Part shown: in pieces, positions 30,050 through 35,953 of the stretch | How the letters are laid out: each line of letters starts with the position of its first letter | Position numbering within the stretch: position 1 is the first letter of the stretch | DNA from: an uncultured Oscillibacter sp. | GTDB lineage: Bacteria; Bacillota; Clostridia; Oscillospirales; Oscillospiraceae | Reading direction: 5' to 3' | Assembly: GCF_910587525.1 (NCBI RefSeq) | Contig: NZ_CAJULS010000010.1 | Location: 1-35,953, forward strand | Length of the DNA stretch: 35,953 nucleotides | Made by a program: the position numbers and the translations under genes | The notes under the pieces: generated by a model | Seen by the model: only the letters and a program-made list of their open reading frames with translations | Told to the model about the DNA's origin: nothing | Databases searched by the model: none

Positions 30050-31053
30050 CTCTCCTCCTTCACGTTTACGTTTACCACCGGCAGCGTCACAACCTGCCGG
30101 AGGGCGTCCTCAAATGCCTGGGGCTGGAAGTGCCAGCCGTAGGCCGACCAGGGATTGGCTCCCACGGCGGCGATGGACAGCTCCCGCCGGACCGCCAGCT
30201 CTCCGCCGGTCCGGGTGAACAGCTCCAGCACATTCCGGCCCGCCAGAATGTGGGTGGCGTCCGCAGACGCCAGGGTAACGGGTGCGCCCCGGCGGGCCAG
30301 GGTCTTGAGCAGCGGGTCGGTGACGCCGCCGGCCACCCACAGGGCGCATTTCTCCCGGGGGAGCTTGTTCCAGCGGGGGAGGCCGTTTTCATCCAGGGGC
30401 AGCTCCCAGGGCTCCCCATCGGGACCGAAGAGCGCGTAGCGCGCCCCACAGATGTCCAGCGCGGCGGCCAGCCCCGGGGAGGCGGGCCGCCTGCTGGCGA
30501 ACAGGCGGCAGATATACGCCGTCTCCGCCACCACCAGGTCCATGTTCCGGTCCAGGGAGGCGCCGGTACACAGGATGGCGGTGCCCTCTACACCGGCCCC
30601 CGCCAGGGATTTCCGCCCTGCGGCGCCGTCAATGAGCACCCGGTTCGCCCCCAGGGCGGTGAAGCTGGCGCACAGGGGCTTCAGCTGCCCGGCGGCGGAG
30701 GGACCTGCCAGCTGGATATACCCGTCGGACAGGGCTCGAAACACCGCCACCTCCCCCAGGGGGGTCATGACGCCGGTGAGGGCCGCTGCCTCCAGGGTGA
30801 CGTCGCACAGGTTTATCATGCCCCGGGCGGTGGCGAACAGGTCCCCCCGCTTGATATACAGGTCCGGTTTTTCCGTGCCGGTTACAAGATCGGTGGCCTC
30901 GCCGTCCCGGCCTACCGAGGTGAGTCCCAGGCATTCGTCCTCCAGCTCGGCCATCAGTCGGCGCAGGGCAGTGGTTTTGCCGGCGTTTTTGCACAGGCCG
31001 ATGGCTGTCACCACCGGCGCGTCCCCCACCAGGGGGGCCAGAATCCTTTTCAA
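30046..31053 (-). CDS. kamB: P-loop NTPase-like protein of the lysine aminomutase cluster (KamB)
   Basis: The 335-residue product starts with a nucleotide-binding motif GLCKNAGKTT at 19-28, then SVGRDGEATD, a central GANRVLIDGAAGRKSL and a C-terminal GANPWSAYGWHFQPQAFEDA. The fold looks like SIMIBI-type P-loop proteins. The start is TTG at 31053 with GGAGGT 8 bases upstream; a GTG at 31131 in the same frame lies inside the HxlR gene. The TTG overlaps the HxlR stop (TTGA), and the gene end overlaps kamC, so three genes are tightly coupled. Paired KamB/KamC may act as an ATP-driven reactivase for the B12 enzyme KamDE (inference). Confidence 0.82.
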   Translation of the reverse strand: MKRILAPLVGDAPVVTAIGLCKNAGKTTALRRLMAELEDECLGLTSVGRDGEATDLVTGTEKPDLYIKRGDLFATARGMINLCDVTLEAAALTGVMTPLGEVAVFRALSDGYIQLAGPSAAGQLKPLCASFTALGANRVLIDGAAGRKSLAGAGVEGTAILCTGASLDRNMDLVVAETAYICRLFASRRPASPGLAAALDICGARYALFGPDGEPWELPLDENGLPRWNKLPREKCALWVAGGVTDPLLKTLARRGAPVTLASADATHILAGRNVLELFTRTGGELAVRRELSIAAVGANPWSAYGWHFQPQAFEDALRQVVTLPVVNVNVKEER

Positions 31054-31436
31054 AGGGCCGCACCTCCATCGTCCGCGGGGCCTGCCCCGCTTTTTTTCAT
31101 ATCTCCGCCGGCGGGCAGGGAGTCGCACCACCGGCCCAGCTCGTCCAGAATGGGAATCAGGGACCGGCTCCGCTCCGCGATGTCATACTCCACCCGCACG
31201 GGGACCTCCAGGTACTCCCGCCGGACCACCAGACCGTCGGCCTCCAGCTCCCGAAGGGCCCCGGCCAGCACGGTGTTGGACACGCCGTCCAGGGTCCTTT
31301 TCAGCTGGTTGTACCGGGTGGGGCCGTTGCTGTGGAGGGAGCAGAGAATCTGCATCTTCCATTTGCCACCGATCAGCTTCAGCGCCCGGTTCAGCGGGCA
31401 CTCGGCCATGCAGGGGCAGTTTTCATGGCTGGACAT
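31050..31436 (-). CDS. HxlR-family (winged helix) transcriptional regulator
   Basis: The 128-residue product has the HxlR form: a Cys-containing start (SSHENCPCMAECPLNRALKL), IGGKWKMQILCSLHSNGPTR, YNQLKRTLDGVSNTVLAGAL, RELEADGLVVRREYLEVPVR and VEYDIAERSRSLIPILDEL. Members often sense redox or electrophile stress through an N-terminal Cys, or metabolites. It is divergent from a lysE exporter gene and is the first gene of the HxlR-kamB-kamC run, so those are its likely targets. GGAGG supports the ATG at 31436. Confidence 0.9.
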   Translation of the reverse strand: MSSHENCPCMAECPLNRALKLIGGKWKMQILCSLHSNGPTRYNQLKRTLDGVSNTVLAGALRELEADGLVVRREYLEVPVRVEYDIAERSRSLIPILDELGRWCDSLPAGGDMKKSGAGPADDGGAAL

Positions 31437-31475
31437 GGTCAGCGCCTCCTTACCAGGTAGCAAATTTCTGCGCTC

Positions 31476-31504
31476 TTGCGCGGCGGCGGAATGTGTGTTA
31501 TGGT
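31476..31504 (+). promoter_or_regulatory. Promoter of the LysE-family exporter gene
   Basis: TTGCGC (31476-31481) and TATGGT (31499-31504) are 17 bases apart, about 30 bases before the ATG at 31534. GTTATGGTCAGGTCAACAC over and after the -10 is a near-palindrome that could be an HxlR site. Confidence 0.5.
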
Positions 31505-31533
31505 CAGGTCAACACATACGGGGGGATGTTTCT

Positions 31534-32142
31534 ATGGGTCTCTACTTGCAGGGCCTGGCCATCGGGTTGGCCTATGTGGCCCCCATCGGGATGCAGAATC
31601 TTTTCGTGATCAACGCCGCTCTGACCCAGCCCCGCCGGCGGCTGATTCCCATCGCGCTGATCGTGATTTTTTTCGATGTCAGCCTGCTGCTGGCCTGCTT
31701 CTTCGGCATCGGCGCACTGGTGGAGCGGTTTTCCCTGCTCCAGGCCGCCGTGCTGGCGGCGGGCGGATTGGTGGTGTGCTGGATCGGCGTGGGGCTGATT
31801 CGGGAGAAGCCGTCTATGGACCAGAGCGTGGACATGGACATCCCCCTGCCCAAAATTGCCGCCAAGGCCTTTGTGGTCACCTGGCTCAATCCCCAGGCCC
31901 TCATCGACGGTACGCTGCTCTACGGCAGCTTCCGCGCCGGCCATCCCGGGGCGGACAGCACACTTCTGGTGCTGGGCTCCGCCACGGCCTCCTGCCTGTG
32001 GTTCTCCGGCGTCACACTGCTAATCTCCCTCTTCTCCGCCCGGTTCAGCGACCGTGTTCTGAGGATTATCAACGTGGTGTGCGGCAGCGTGATTCTGGTC
32101 TACGGCCTGCGGCTGATTCTGCAATTTCTACGGTCTATATAG
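31534..32142 (+). CDS. LysE/ArgO-family amino acid exporter
   Basis: The 202-residue membrane protein has about six helices and the LysE motif at the start (GLAIGLAYVAPIGMQNLFVI), followed by ALTQPRRRLIPIALIVIFFD and KAFVVTWLNPQALIDGTLLY. LysE/ArgO proteins export lysine or arginine when cytoplasmic levels are high. Finding one inside a lysine degradation cluster is notable; it may prevent overload, or export toxic analogues or by-products. The ATG at 31534 has GGGGGG about 8 bases upstream. The frame is open far upstream but that part lies over minus-strand genes. Confidence 0.9.
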   Translation: MGLYLQGLAIGLAYVAPIGMQNLFVINAALTQPRRRLIPIALIVIFFDVSLLLACFFGIGALVERFSLLQAAVLAAGGLVVCWIGVGLIREKPSMDQSVDMDIPLPKIAAKAFVVTWLNPQALIDGTLLYGSFRAGHPGADSTLLVLGSATASCLWFSGVTLLISLFSARFSDRVLRIINVVCGSVILVYGLRLILQFLRSI

Positions 32143-32170
32143 CGCAGAAGATGTTATTTTAATGGCGGGA

Positions 32171-32199
32171 TTGACAAATATCGGAAATCAGTTTACAAT
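32171..32199 (+). promoter_or_regulatory. Promoter of kal
   Basis: A perfect TTGACA (32171-32176) and TACAAT (32194-32199) are 17 bases apart, 70 bases before the kal ATG. It shows kal is transcribed independently of the main operon. Confidence 0.8.
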
Positions 32200-32269
32200 A
32201 AAGTTCGTCGACCCGAACAATGGGAGAACGCGGAGTGATCCGCAAATAAAAAACAGGAGTGATTTCAAC

Positions 32270-32671
32270 ATGGAAGAGAAGAAGTACACATCGCTGATCC
32301 GCCTGCGCATGTCCGCCAAAGATGCCCACTACGGCGGGAACCTGGTGGACGGCGCCCATATGGTCCATCTCTTCGGCGATGTGGCCACCGAGCTGCTGAT
32401 CAAGACCGACGGAGACGAGGGCCTGTTCTGCGCCTACAACAACGTGGAGTTCAAGGCGCCCGTCTACGCCGGAGACTACATCGAGGCCTACGGCGAGGTT
32501 ACCCATATCGGCAACACCTCCCGCAAGATGCGCTTCGAGGCCCGCAAGGTCATCGCCACCCGCCCCGACATCAACGCCTCCGCTGCGGACGTTCTGGAGG
32601 AGCCCGTGATCGTGGCCATTGCCGAGGGTACCTGTGTGGTTCCCAAGGAGTTCAGCCGCAAGAAGCCCTGA
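32270..32671 (+). CDS. kal: 3-aminobutyryl-CoA ammonia-lyase
   Basis: The 133-residue hot-dog fold protein matches Kal in length and sequence (RLRMSAKDAHYGGNLVDGAH, MVHLFGDVATELLIKTDGDE, NNVEFKAPVYAGDYIEAYGE, RKMRFEARKVI). It eliminates ammonia from 3-aminobutyryl-CoA to crotonyl-CoA, which feeds butyryl-CoA formation. The start is ATG 32270 with AGGAG 11 bases upstream; upstream in-frame codons lie over the promoter. It is on the strand opposite to the kam operon. Confidence 0.94.
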   Translation: MEEKKYTSLIRLRMSAKDAHYGGNLVDGAHMVHLFGDVATELLIKTDGDEGLFCAYNNVEFKAPVYAGDYIEAYGEVTHIGNTSRKMRFEARKVIATRPDINASAADVLEEPVIVAIAEGTCVVPKEFSRKKP

Positions 32672-32695
32672 GTTTTCTGAAATTCAGTAAACTGC

Positions 32696-32721
32696 CGGCC
32701 CGGCGTCCAAGCGCCGGGCCG
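32696..32721 (+). terminator. Intrinsic terminator after kal
   Basis: CGGCCCGGCG (32696-32705) pairs perfectly with CGCCGGGCCG (32712-32721), followed by CTTTCC. It begins 25 bases after the kal stop. Confidence 0.7.
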
Positions 32722-32750
32722 CTTTCCATAAACGGCCCAGGTGCCATTGC

Positions 32751-32796
32751 TTGACAAGGGGCAGCAGACAGCCGCCCGGATGCTGCCCCTTGTCAA
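32751..32796 (+). repeat. Perfect 16-base inverted repeat before the PhzF gene
   Basis: TTGACAAGGGGCAGCA (32751-32766) and TGCTGCCCCTTGTCAA (32781-32796) are exact inverse copies around a 14-base loop. They end 26 bases before the start codon. No U-run follows. Confidence 0.75.
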
Positions 32797-32821
32797 ACTA
32801 TGGAACAGAAGGAGGAACAAT

Positions 32822-33682
32822 ATGCGCTTTTACATCGCGGACGCCTTTACGGCCCAACGGTTTTCCGGCAACCAGGCGGGCGTGGTCCCCCTGGGGGAGG
32901 GCCTCTTTCCGGAGGAGACGCTGATGTGCGCTCTGGCTGGGGAATTGAAGCACTCGGAGACTGCCTTTGTCCAGCGCACCGGGGAGCGGAGCTTCCATAT
33001 CCGCTACTTCACCCCGGCGGAGGAGGTGGACCTGTGCGGCCACGCCACCATTGCCGCCTTCACCGTCCTGCGGGAGACCGGAGAGGTCCCGGCGGGGCAG
33101 TACGCCCTCCACACCCGCTCCGGGGATCTGGAGGTCACGGTGGAGCCGGACGCTGTGTGGATGGACATGGCTCCTCCGGCAGAGGGCCGGACCTTTTCCA
33201 CGGAGGAGCAGGCGGAGCTGTACGCCGCCTACGGCCTGACCCCGGCGGACCGGCCGGAGGGGCTGAAGCCACAGGCCGTCAGCACCGGCCTTCTGGACAT
33301 CCTGCTGCCGGTGCGGGACCCGGATGTTCTGGACAGCGCCGTCCAGAACGAGGCGGAGGTCTGCCGCCTGTCGGAGCGGTATGGTGTGGTGGGCGTCCAT
33401 ATGTTCAGCCCGGGAACGGAGGACGCAGCGGCCTATTGCCGCAACTTCGCGCCGCTGTACGCCATCCCGGAGGAGGCCGCCACAGGAACTTCCAACGGGG
33501 CCCTGACGTATTACCTGTATCGCCGGGGATTCATTTCCTCCGGAGCCGAAAACCGCTTTATACAGGGAATGGCAATGGGAAAGCCGTCGGAGATTCTCAG
33601 CCGCCTTACGGAGGAGGGCGGTGCTGTCCGGGTCCGGATCGGGGGGCGGGCGGTGCTGTCCCTGTGGGGGGAAGTGCTGTAA
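32822..33682 (+). CDS. PhzF-family isomerase/epimerase-like protein
   Basis: The 286-residue product has the PhzF double hot-dog layout: FYIADAFTAQRFSGNQAGVV at the start, HSETAFVQRTG with the catalytic Glu46, FTPAEEVDLCGHATIAA, and a C-terminal EEAATGTSNGALTYYL. PhzF proteins catalyse proton shifts on amino or carboxylic acids. The substrate here is unknown, and no phenazine genes are present. Position after kal suggests, but does not show, a link to amino acid fermentation. GGAGG lies 7 bases before the ATG at 32822. Confidence 0.88.
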   Translation: MRFYIADAFTAQRFSGNQAGVVPLGEGLFPEETLMCALAGELKHSETAFVQRTGERSFHIRYFTPAEEVDLCGHATIAAFTVLRETGEVPAGQYALHTRSGDLEVTVEPDAVWMDMAPPAEGRTFSTEEQAELYAAYGLTPADRPEGLKPQAVSTGLLDILLPVRDPDVLDSAVQNEAEVCRLSERYGVVGVHMFSPGTEDAAAYCRNFAPLYAIPEEAATGTSNGALTYYLYRRGFISSGAENRFIQGMAMGKPSEILSRLTEEGGAVRVRIGGRAVLSLWGEVL

Positions 33683-33702
33683 CGATTTTTTCTGGTTGAA
33701 AG

Positions 33703-33738
33703 ATGGGAGCCCCGGCAAATGCCGGGACTCCCATTTTT
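33703..33738. terminator. Bidirectional terminator between phzF-like gene and atoA
   Basis: ATGGGAG, C, CCCGGC pairs with GCCGGG, A, CTCCCAT around AAAT, followed by TTTTT on the plus strand. The converging genes end at 33682 and 33754. Confidence 0.8.
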
Positions 33739-33753
33739 GTAAAATGGGTTGAA

Positions 33754-34410
33754 TTACTCTTCCTCCATGGGCTTGAGGTCGGGGCTGACGATGAGCTCGC
33801 AGCCGGTGGCGGCCTTGATGTCATCCAGGGAGTAGTCGGGGTGCAGCTCCTTGAGGACGATGCCCTCAGGAGTGACTTCCATCACGCCCATCTCGGTGAT
33901 AATCATGTCCACCACGCCCACGGCTGTCAGGGGCAGGGTACACTCTTTGAGGATCTTGTGTGCGCCCTTCTGGGTGTGCAGCATGGCCACGATCACCTTG
34001 CGCGCACCCACCACCAGGTCCATGGCGCCGCCCATGCCGGCCACCATCTTCCCGGGGATGATCCAGTTGGCGATATTGCCCTTCTCGTCCACCTCCATAG
34101 CGCCCAGCACCGTGGCGTCCACGTGGCCGCCGCGGATAATGGAGAAGCTCTCCTCGGAGCCGAAGAAGTTGCCGTAGGGAGCGTAGGTGACGTAGGCGCC
34201 GCCGGAGTTGATGACGTCCACGTCCTCCTGGCCCTTTTCTGGAGCGCCCAGCAGGCCGGTGAAGCCGTTCTCGGAGTGCAGCACGATGGTTACGCCCTCG
34301 GGCAGGCAGTTAGCCACCATGGTGGGCAGGCCAATGCCCAGATTGGCGATGTCGCCGTCCTTAAATTCTTTCGCCGCACGCTTGGCGATTCTCATCTTCA
34401 GATCTGCCAA
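33754..34410 (-). CDS. atoA: Butyrate-acetoacetate CoA-transferase subunit B
   Basis: This 218-residue class I CoA-transferase beta subunit contains the catalytic Glu47 in LHSENGF, with IANLGIGLPTMVANCLPEGV before it and IIPGKMVAGMGGAMDLVVGA, KECTLPLTAVGVVDMIITEM after it. With AtoD it swaps CoA between butyryl-CoA and acetoacetate, giving butyrate and acetoacetyl-CoA. This recycles the acetoacetate made by Kce. It overlaps atoD by 13 bases, which implies coupled translation. Confidence 0.95.
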   Translation of the reverse strand: MADLKMRIAKRAAKEFKDGDIANLGIGLPTMVANCLPEGVTIVLHSENGFTGLLGAPEKGQEDVDVINSGGAYVTYAPYGNFFGSEESFSIIRGGHVDATVLGAMEVDEKGNIANWIIPGKMVAGMGGAMDLVVGARKVIVAMLHTQKGAHKILKECTLPLTAVGVVDMIITEMGVMEVTPEGIVLKELHPDYSLDDIKAATGCELIVSPDLKPMEEE

Positions 34411-35087
34411 GGCTGCTCACCTCCTACGATATAGTTCACATACACACCGGCGGTGGTGAAGGTGTCCACATCCACCTCGCCGATCTCCACAACCTTCTCC
34501 GCGCCGAGGATGACGGTGTCCGCCGCCATGGCCATGACGTGGTTAAAGTTCTTGGTAGCCTTTGCGCAGCTGAAGTTGCCGAACTTGTCGCAGATGCTGG
34601 CCCGGCACAGAGCGAAGTCCGCGCGGAGGGGCAGTTCCAGCAGATACTGCCTGCCCTCGATGGTCAGGGTCTCCTTGCCGTCGGCGATGATGGTGCCCAC
34701 GCCCGTGGGAGTCAGCACGCCGCCCAGGCCCGCGCCGGCGGCGCGGATCTTCTCCGCCAGGGAGCCCTGGGGCACCAGGGTGCATTTCAGAGTGCCGTCG
34801 TTCATGCCCTTGCCGATGATGGGGTTCATGCCCACGTGGGAGGCGATGATGTGGTCGATCATGCCCGCGCTGAGGAGCTTGGCCACGCCCCGGTCCGTGG
34901 TGCCGGTGACGGAGGCGGGGAGGCCGCCGTCGTTGGCGATGACGGTCAGGTGCTTCACGCCTTTTTCCACCAAGGCGTCGATCAGGATCTCCGGGGTCCC
35001 GGTCCCCAGGAAGCCGCCCACCATGACGGTCATCCCGTCCTGGATGCCTGCAACAGCTTCCTGGGCTGTTCTCATTTTGTTGATCAT
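34398..35087 (-). CDS. atoD: Butyrate-acetoacetate CoA-transferase subunit A
   Basis: The 229-residue alpha subunit shows the CoA-transferase I motif GMTVMVGGFLGTGTPEILID, then LTVIANDGGLPASVTGT and ELPLRADFALCRASICDKFG. The ATG at 35087 has GGGAG 14 bases upstream, a long spacing; an ATG at codon 5 is possible but has no better site. The gene is transcribed from a consensus promoter 245 bases upstream. Confidence 0.95.
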   Translation of the reverse strand: MINKMRTAQEAVAGIQDGMTVMVGGFLGTGTPEILIDALVEKGVKHLTVIANDGGLPASVTGTTDRGVAKLLSAGMIDHIIASHVGMNPIIGKGMNDGTLKCTLVPQGSLAEKIRAAGAGLGGVLTPTGVGTIIADGKETLTIEGRQYLLELPLRADFALCRASICDKFGNFSCAKATKNFNHVMAMAADTVILGAEKVVEIGEVDVDTFTTAGVYVNYIVGGEQPWQI

Positions 35088-35098
35088 AGTTGTTTTTC

Positions 35099-35281
35099 TT
35101 ACTCCCTTCGCCGTGCCAATGCTGTCCGGTACGCCGTGCCGCCATCTGCCGCGGCGGCGATTCCGGCGCAGGAATTGGTCACAGCCGTAATTTTAGGAAG
35201 GACCGGCCAAACCGGCCAGGCGCTTCCCGTACCCTGCAACAGACTGCGCTTCGCTTCAAACCTCCTCATGCTGGAATGCAC
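35099..35281 (-). other. Possible leader ORF in the atoD 5' region
   Basis: A 60-codon frame (GTG 35281; ATG at 35269 gives MRRFEAKRSLLQGTG) lies wholly inside the atoD leader. Its TAA stop overlaps the GGGAG taken as the atoD ribosome binding site. The ribosome binding site for the frame itself is poor. It may be a leader peptide or chance. Confidence 0.25.
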
Positions 35282-35331
35282 CGTTGAGCCCTGCTATGCC
35301 GTCCATTCGGCAGCGGCATGTGCTTGAAGCT

Positions 35332-35360
35332 ATCATAGCCCAAATTTTGGGGATTGTCAA
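35332..35360 (-). promoter_or_regulatory. Promoter of atoDA
   Basis: On the minus strand a perfect TTGACA (35360-35355) and TATGAT (35337-35332) are 17 bases apart. The spacer holds the near-palindrome CCCCAAAATTTGGG. The leader to atoD is about 235 bases. Confidence 0.85.
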
Positions 35361-35906
35361 GTTTACTAAAGGGAGGAATCAAAATCCTCCGAAACCTGTC
35401 AGGATACCCAATGTGGAAGCGGATCCGCACGGTTAAAGAGTGGATGGGATGCATAAGTACGGAGAGGTAAGCAGTTGGACAGCGGGAGAAAATTTCAAAG
35501 ATTGTGCATAAAATCGGGACAGGTAATCGTATACCTGTTTGGCAGGTGGGAGACATGATTTCCGTAGGTGCTTTTCAAATATCCGGGCGGAGAGGAGGTA
35601 TAGATTATATATATGCGGAAAGATATGGATAAAAAATACAGAGGCACCCGGAGGCCCGGTCCGGACTTCAATGGAAAAATGAAAAAAATGCCGGTTGGCC
35701 TTGCAATGGCCGGTAAATGGGTGCGGAATAAAAGCGAAAGTGTGTAAAACGCTTTCAAAAGTCTGTCAGAGGGGGAAGGTTTATAGGGAGCGGTCCGCCG
35801 TTGGCGGCGTGGAAGACCGTAAGGCGAGGGCAAACCATGGAAGACTATAGGCCGCAAACTCAATCTGTTATGTCAGCCCGGCTGTTGGAAAACTGAATCT
35901 AGGTAG
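35361..35906. other. Gene-free stretch between the atoDA promoter and the right IS end
   Basis: No supported gene is found. There are several small hairpins: ACAGGTA/TACCTGT at 35518-35537, and GGTTT/AAACC enclosing CGGTC/GACCG and CGCC/GGCG around 35779-35836. A cre-like TGTAAAACGCTTTCA lies near 35744. The nested fold near 35780-35840 could be a structured RNA but matches no class I can name. Confidence 0.4.
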
Positions 35907-35953
35907 TGTTCACATAAGGAAAAAAGGATGATATAATTGGGAATAGGGAACAG
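35907..35953 (+). mobile_element. Terminal fragment of an insertion sequence with its transposase promoter
   Basis: GTGTTCACATAAG (35907-35919) is the inverse of the repeat at 33-45. TTCACA inside it (35909-35914) and TATAAT (35932-35937) are 17 bases apart, so the terminal repeat supplies the -35 of an inward promoter, as is common for IS elements. The transposase lies beyond the window. Confidence 0.55.

Noticed and set aside
29701..31533. Upstream extension of the LysE exporter to an 813-residue protein
   Set aside because: It is antisense to kamC, kamB and hxlR and consists of low-complexity shadow sequence.
35741..35758. CcpA cre site (TGTAAAACGCTTTCA)
   Set aside because: It has one base more than the consensus spacing and no gene lies in a sensible position.
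35495..35863. 122-codon minus-strand ORF
   Set aside because: No ribosome binding site, biased composition and no plausible domain; treated as chance.
35815..35906. c-di-GMP-I riboswitch, because of GGGCAAACC followed by GCAAAC and CAGCCCGGCTG
   Set aside because: The spacing and the partner stems do not fit. The GNRA hairpin after AAACC and the closing GGGTTGCC segment are missing.
1..35953. CRISPR array, rRNA, prophage or replication origin
   Set aside because: No regularly spaced repeats, rRNA-like sequence, phage structural genes or DnaA-box clusters were seen.

Overview
The window looks like chromosomal DNA of a GC-rich, low-oxygen Firmicute of the Oscillospiraceae type, such as the lysine-fermenting gut butyrate producers around Intestinimonas, Flavonifractor and Lawsonibacter. 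That placement is an inference. It rests on the complete lysine-to-butyrate pathway, the Firmicute gene orders (yhbY, nadD-yqeK, LCP, rsfS; smc, ftsY), SD-led genes and a lysine riboswitch. No marker gene fixes the genus.

Layout. Positions 1-2130 hold an insertion-sequence end joined to a broken XRE regulator, then an ECF sigma / membrane anti-sigma / secreted protein operon. Positions 2200-2800 hold an internally deleted IS256-family transposase. From 13554 down to 2910, on the minus strand, lies a housekeeping block: smc, two tandem zinc-ribbon membrane proteins, ftsY, a frameshifted 82-codon gene, rph, rdgB, a repeat-filled gap, yhbY, a nadD-yqeK fusion, an LCP cell-wall protein and rsfS. 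Positions 13927-16751 carry a CDF metal transporter, a cysteine-rich protein and pyridoxamine kinase. Positions 16844-18769 are an AT-richer accessory patch (DUF3788, an unknown family, a HEPN-like protein), each gene with its own promoter, next to tRNA-Leu(TAG).

From about 19.1 kb to 35.1 kb the window is devoted to lysine fermentation. The main operon on the minus strand runs kce, kdd, kamA, kamD, kamE, then an NhaC-family antiporter. Upstream on the same strand are an HxlR regulator and kamB-kamC, a P-loop protein and a MutS-like ATPase that accompany lysine aminomutases. On the plus strand are a LysE exporter, kal and a PhzF protein. atoD-atoA (minus) complete the route. Lysine becomes beta-lysine (KamA), 3,5-diaminohexanoate (KamDE), 5-amino-3-oxohexanoate (Kdd), then acetoacetate plus 3-aminobutyryl-CoA (Kce). 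Kal removes ammonia to give crotonyl-CoA. AtoDA transfers CoA between butyryl-CoA and acetoacetate, releasing butyrate. A LysR regulator and a divergent 44-codon gene close the cluster.

The most notable find is a lysine riboswitch aptamer (28249-28423) between a consensus promoter and the first gene of the lysine-degrading operon. It is followed by a helix that competes with its P1 stem and by an intrinsic terminator ending just before the kce ribosome binding site. Lysine would be expected to induce such an operon, so this is a candidate lysine-ON switch; the sequence does not settle the sign. Other points of interest are a structured leader before the antiporter gene, a hairpin repeat with compensatory changes, a poly-G frameshift, and matching 13-base inverted IS termini at the two ends of the window.
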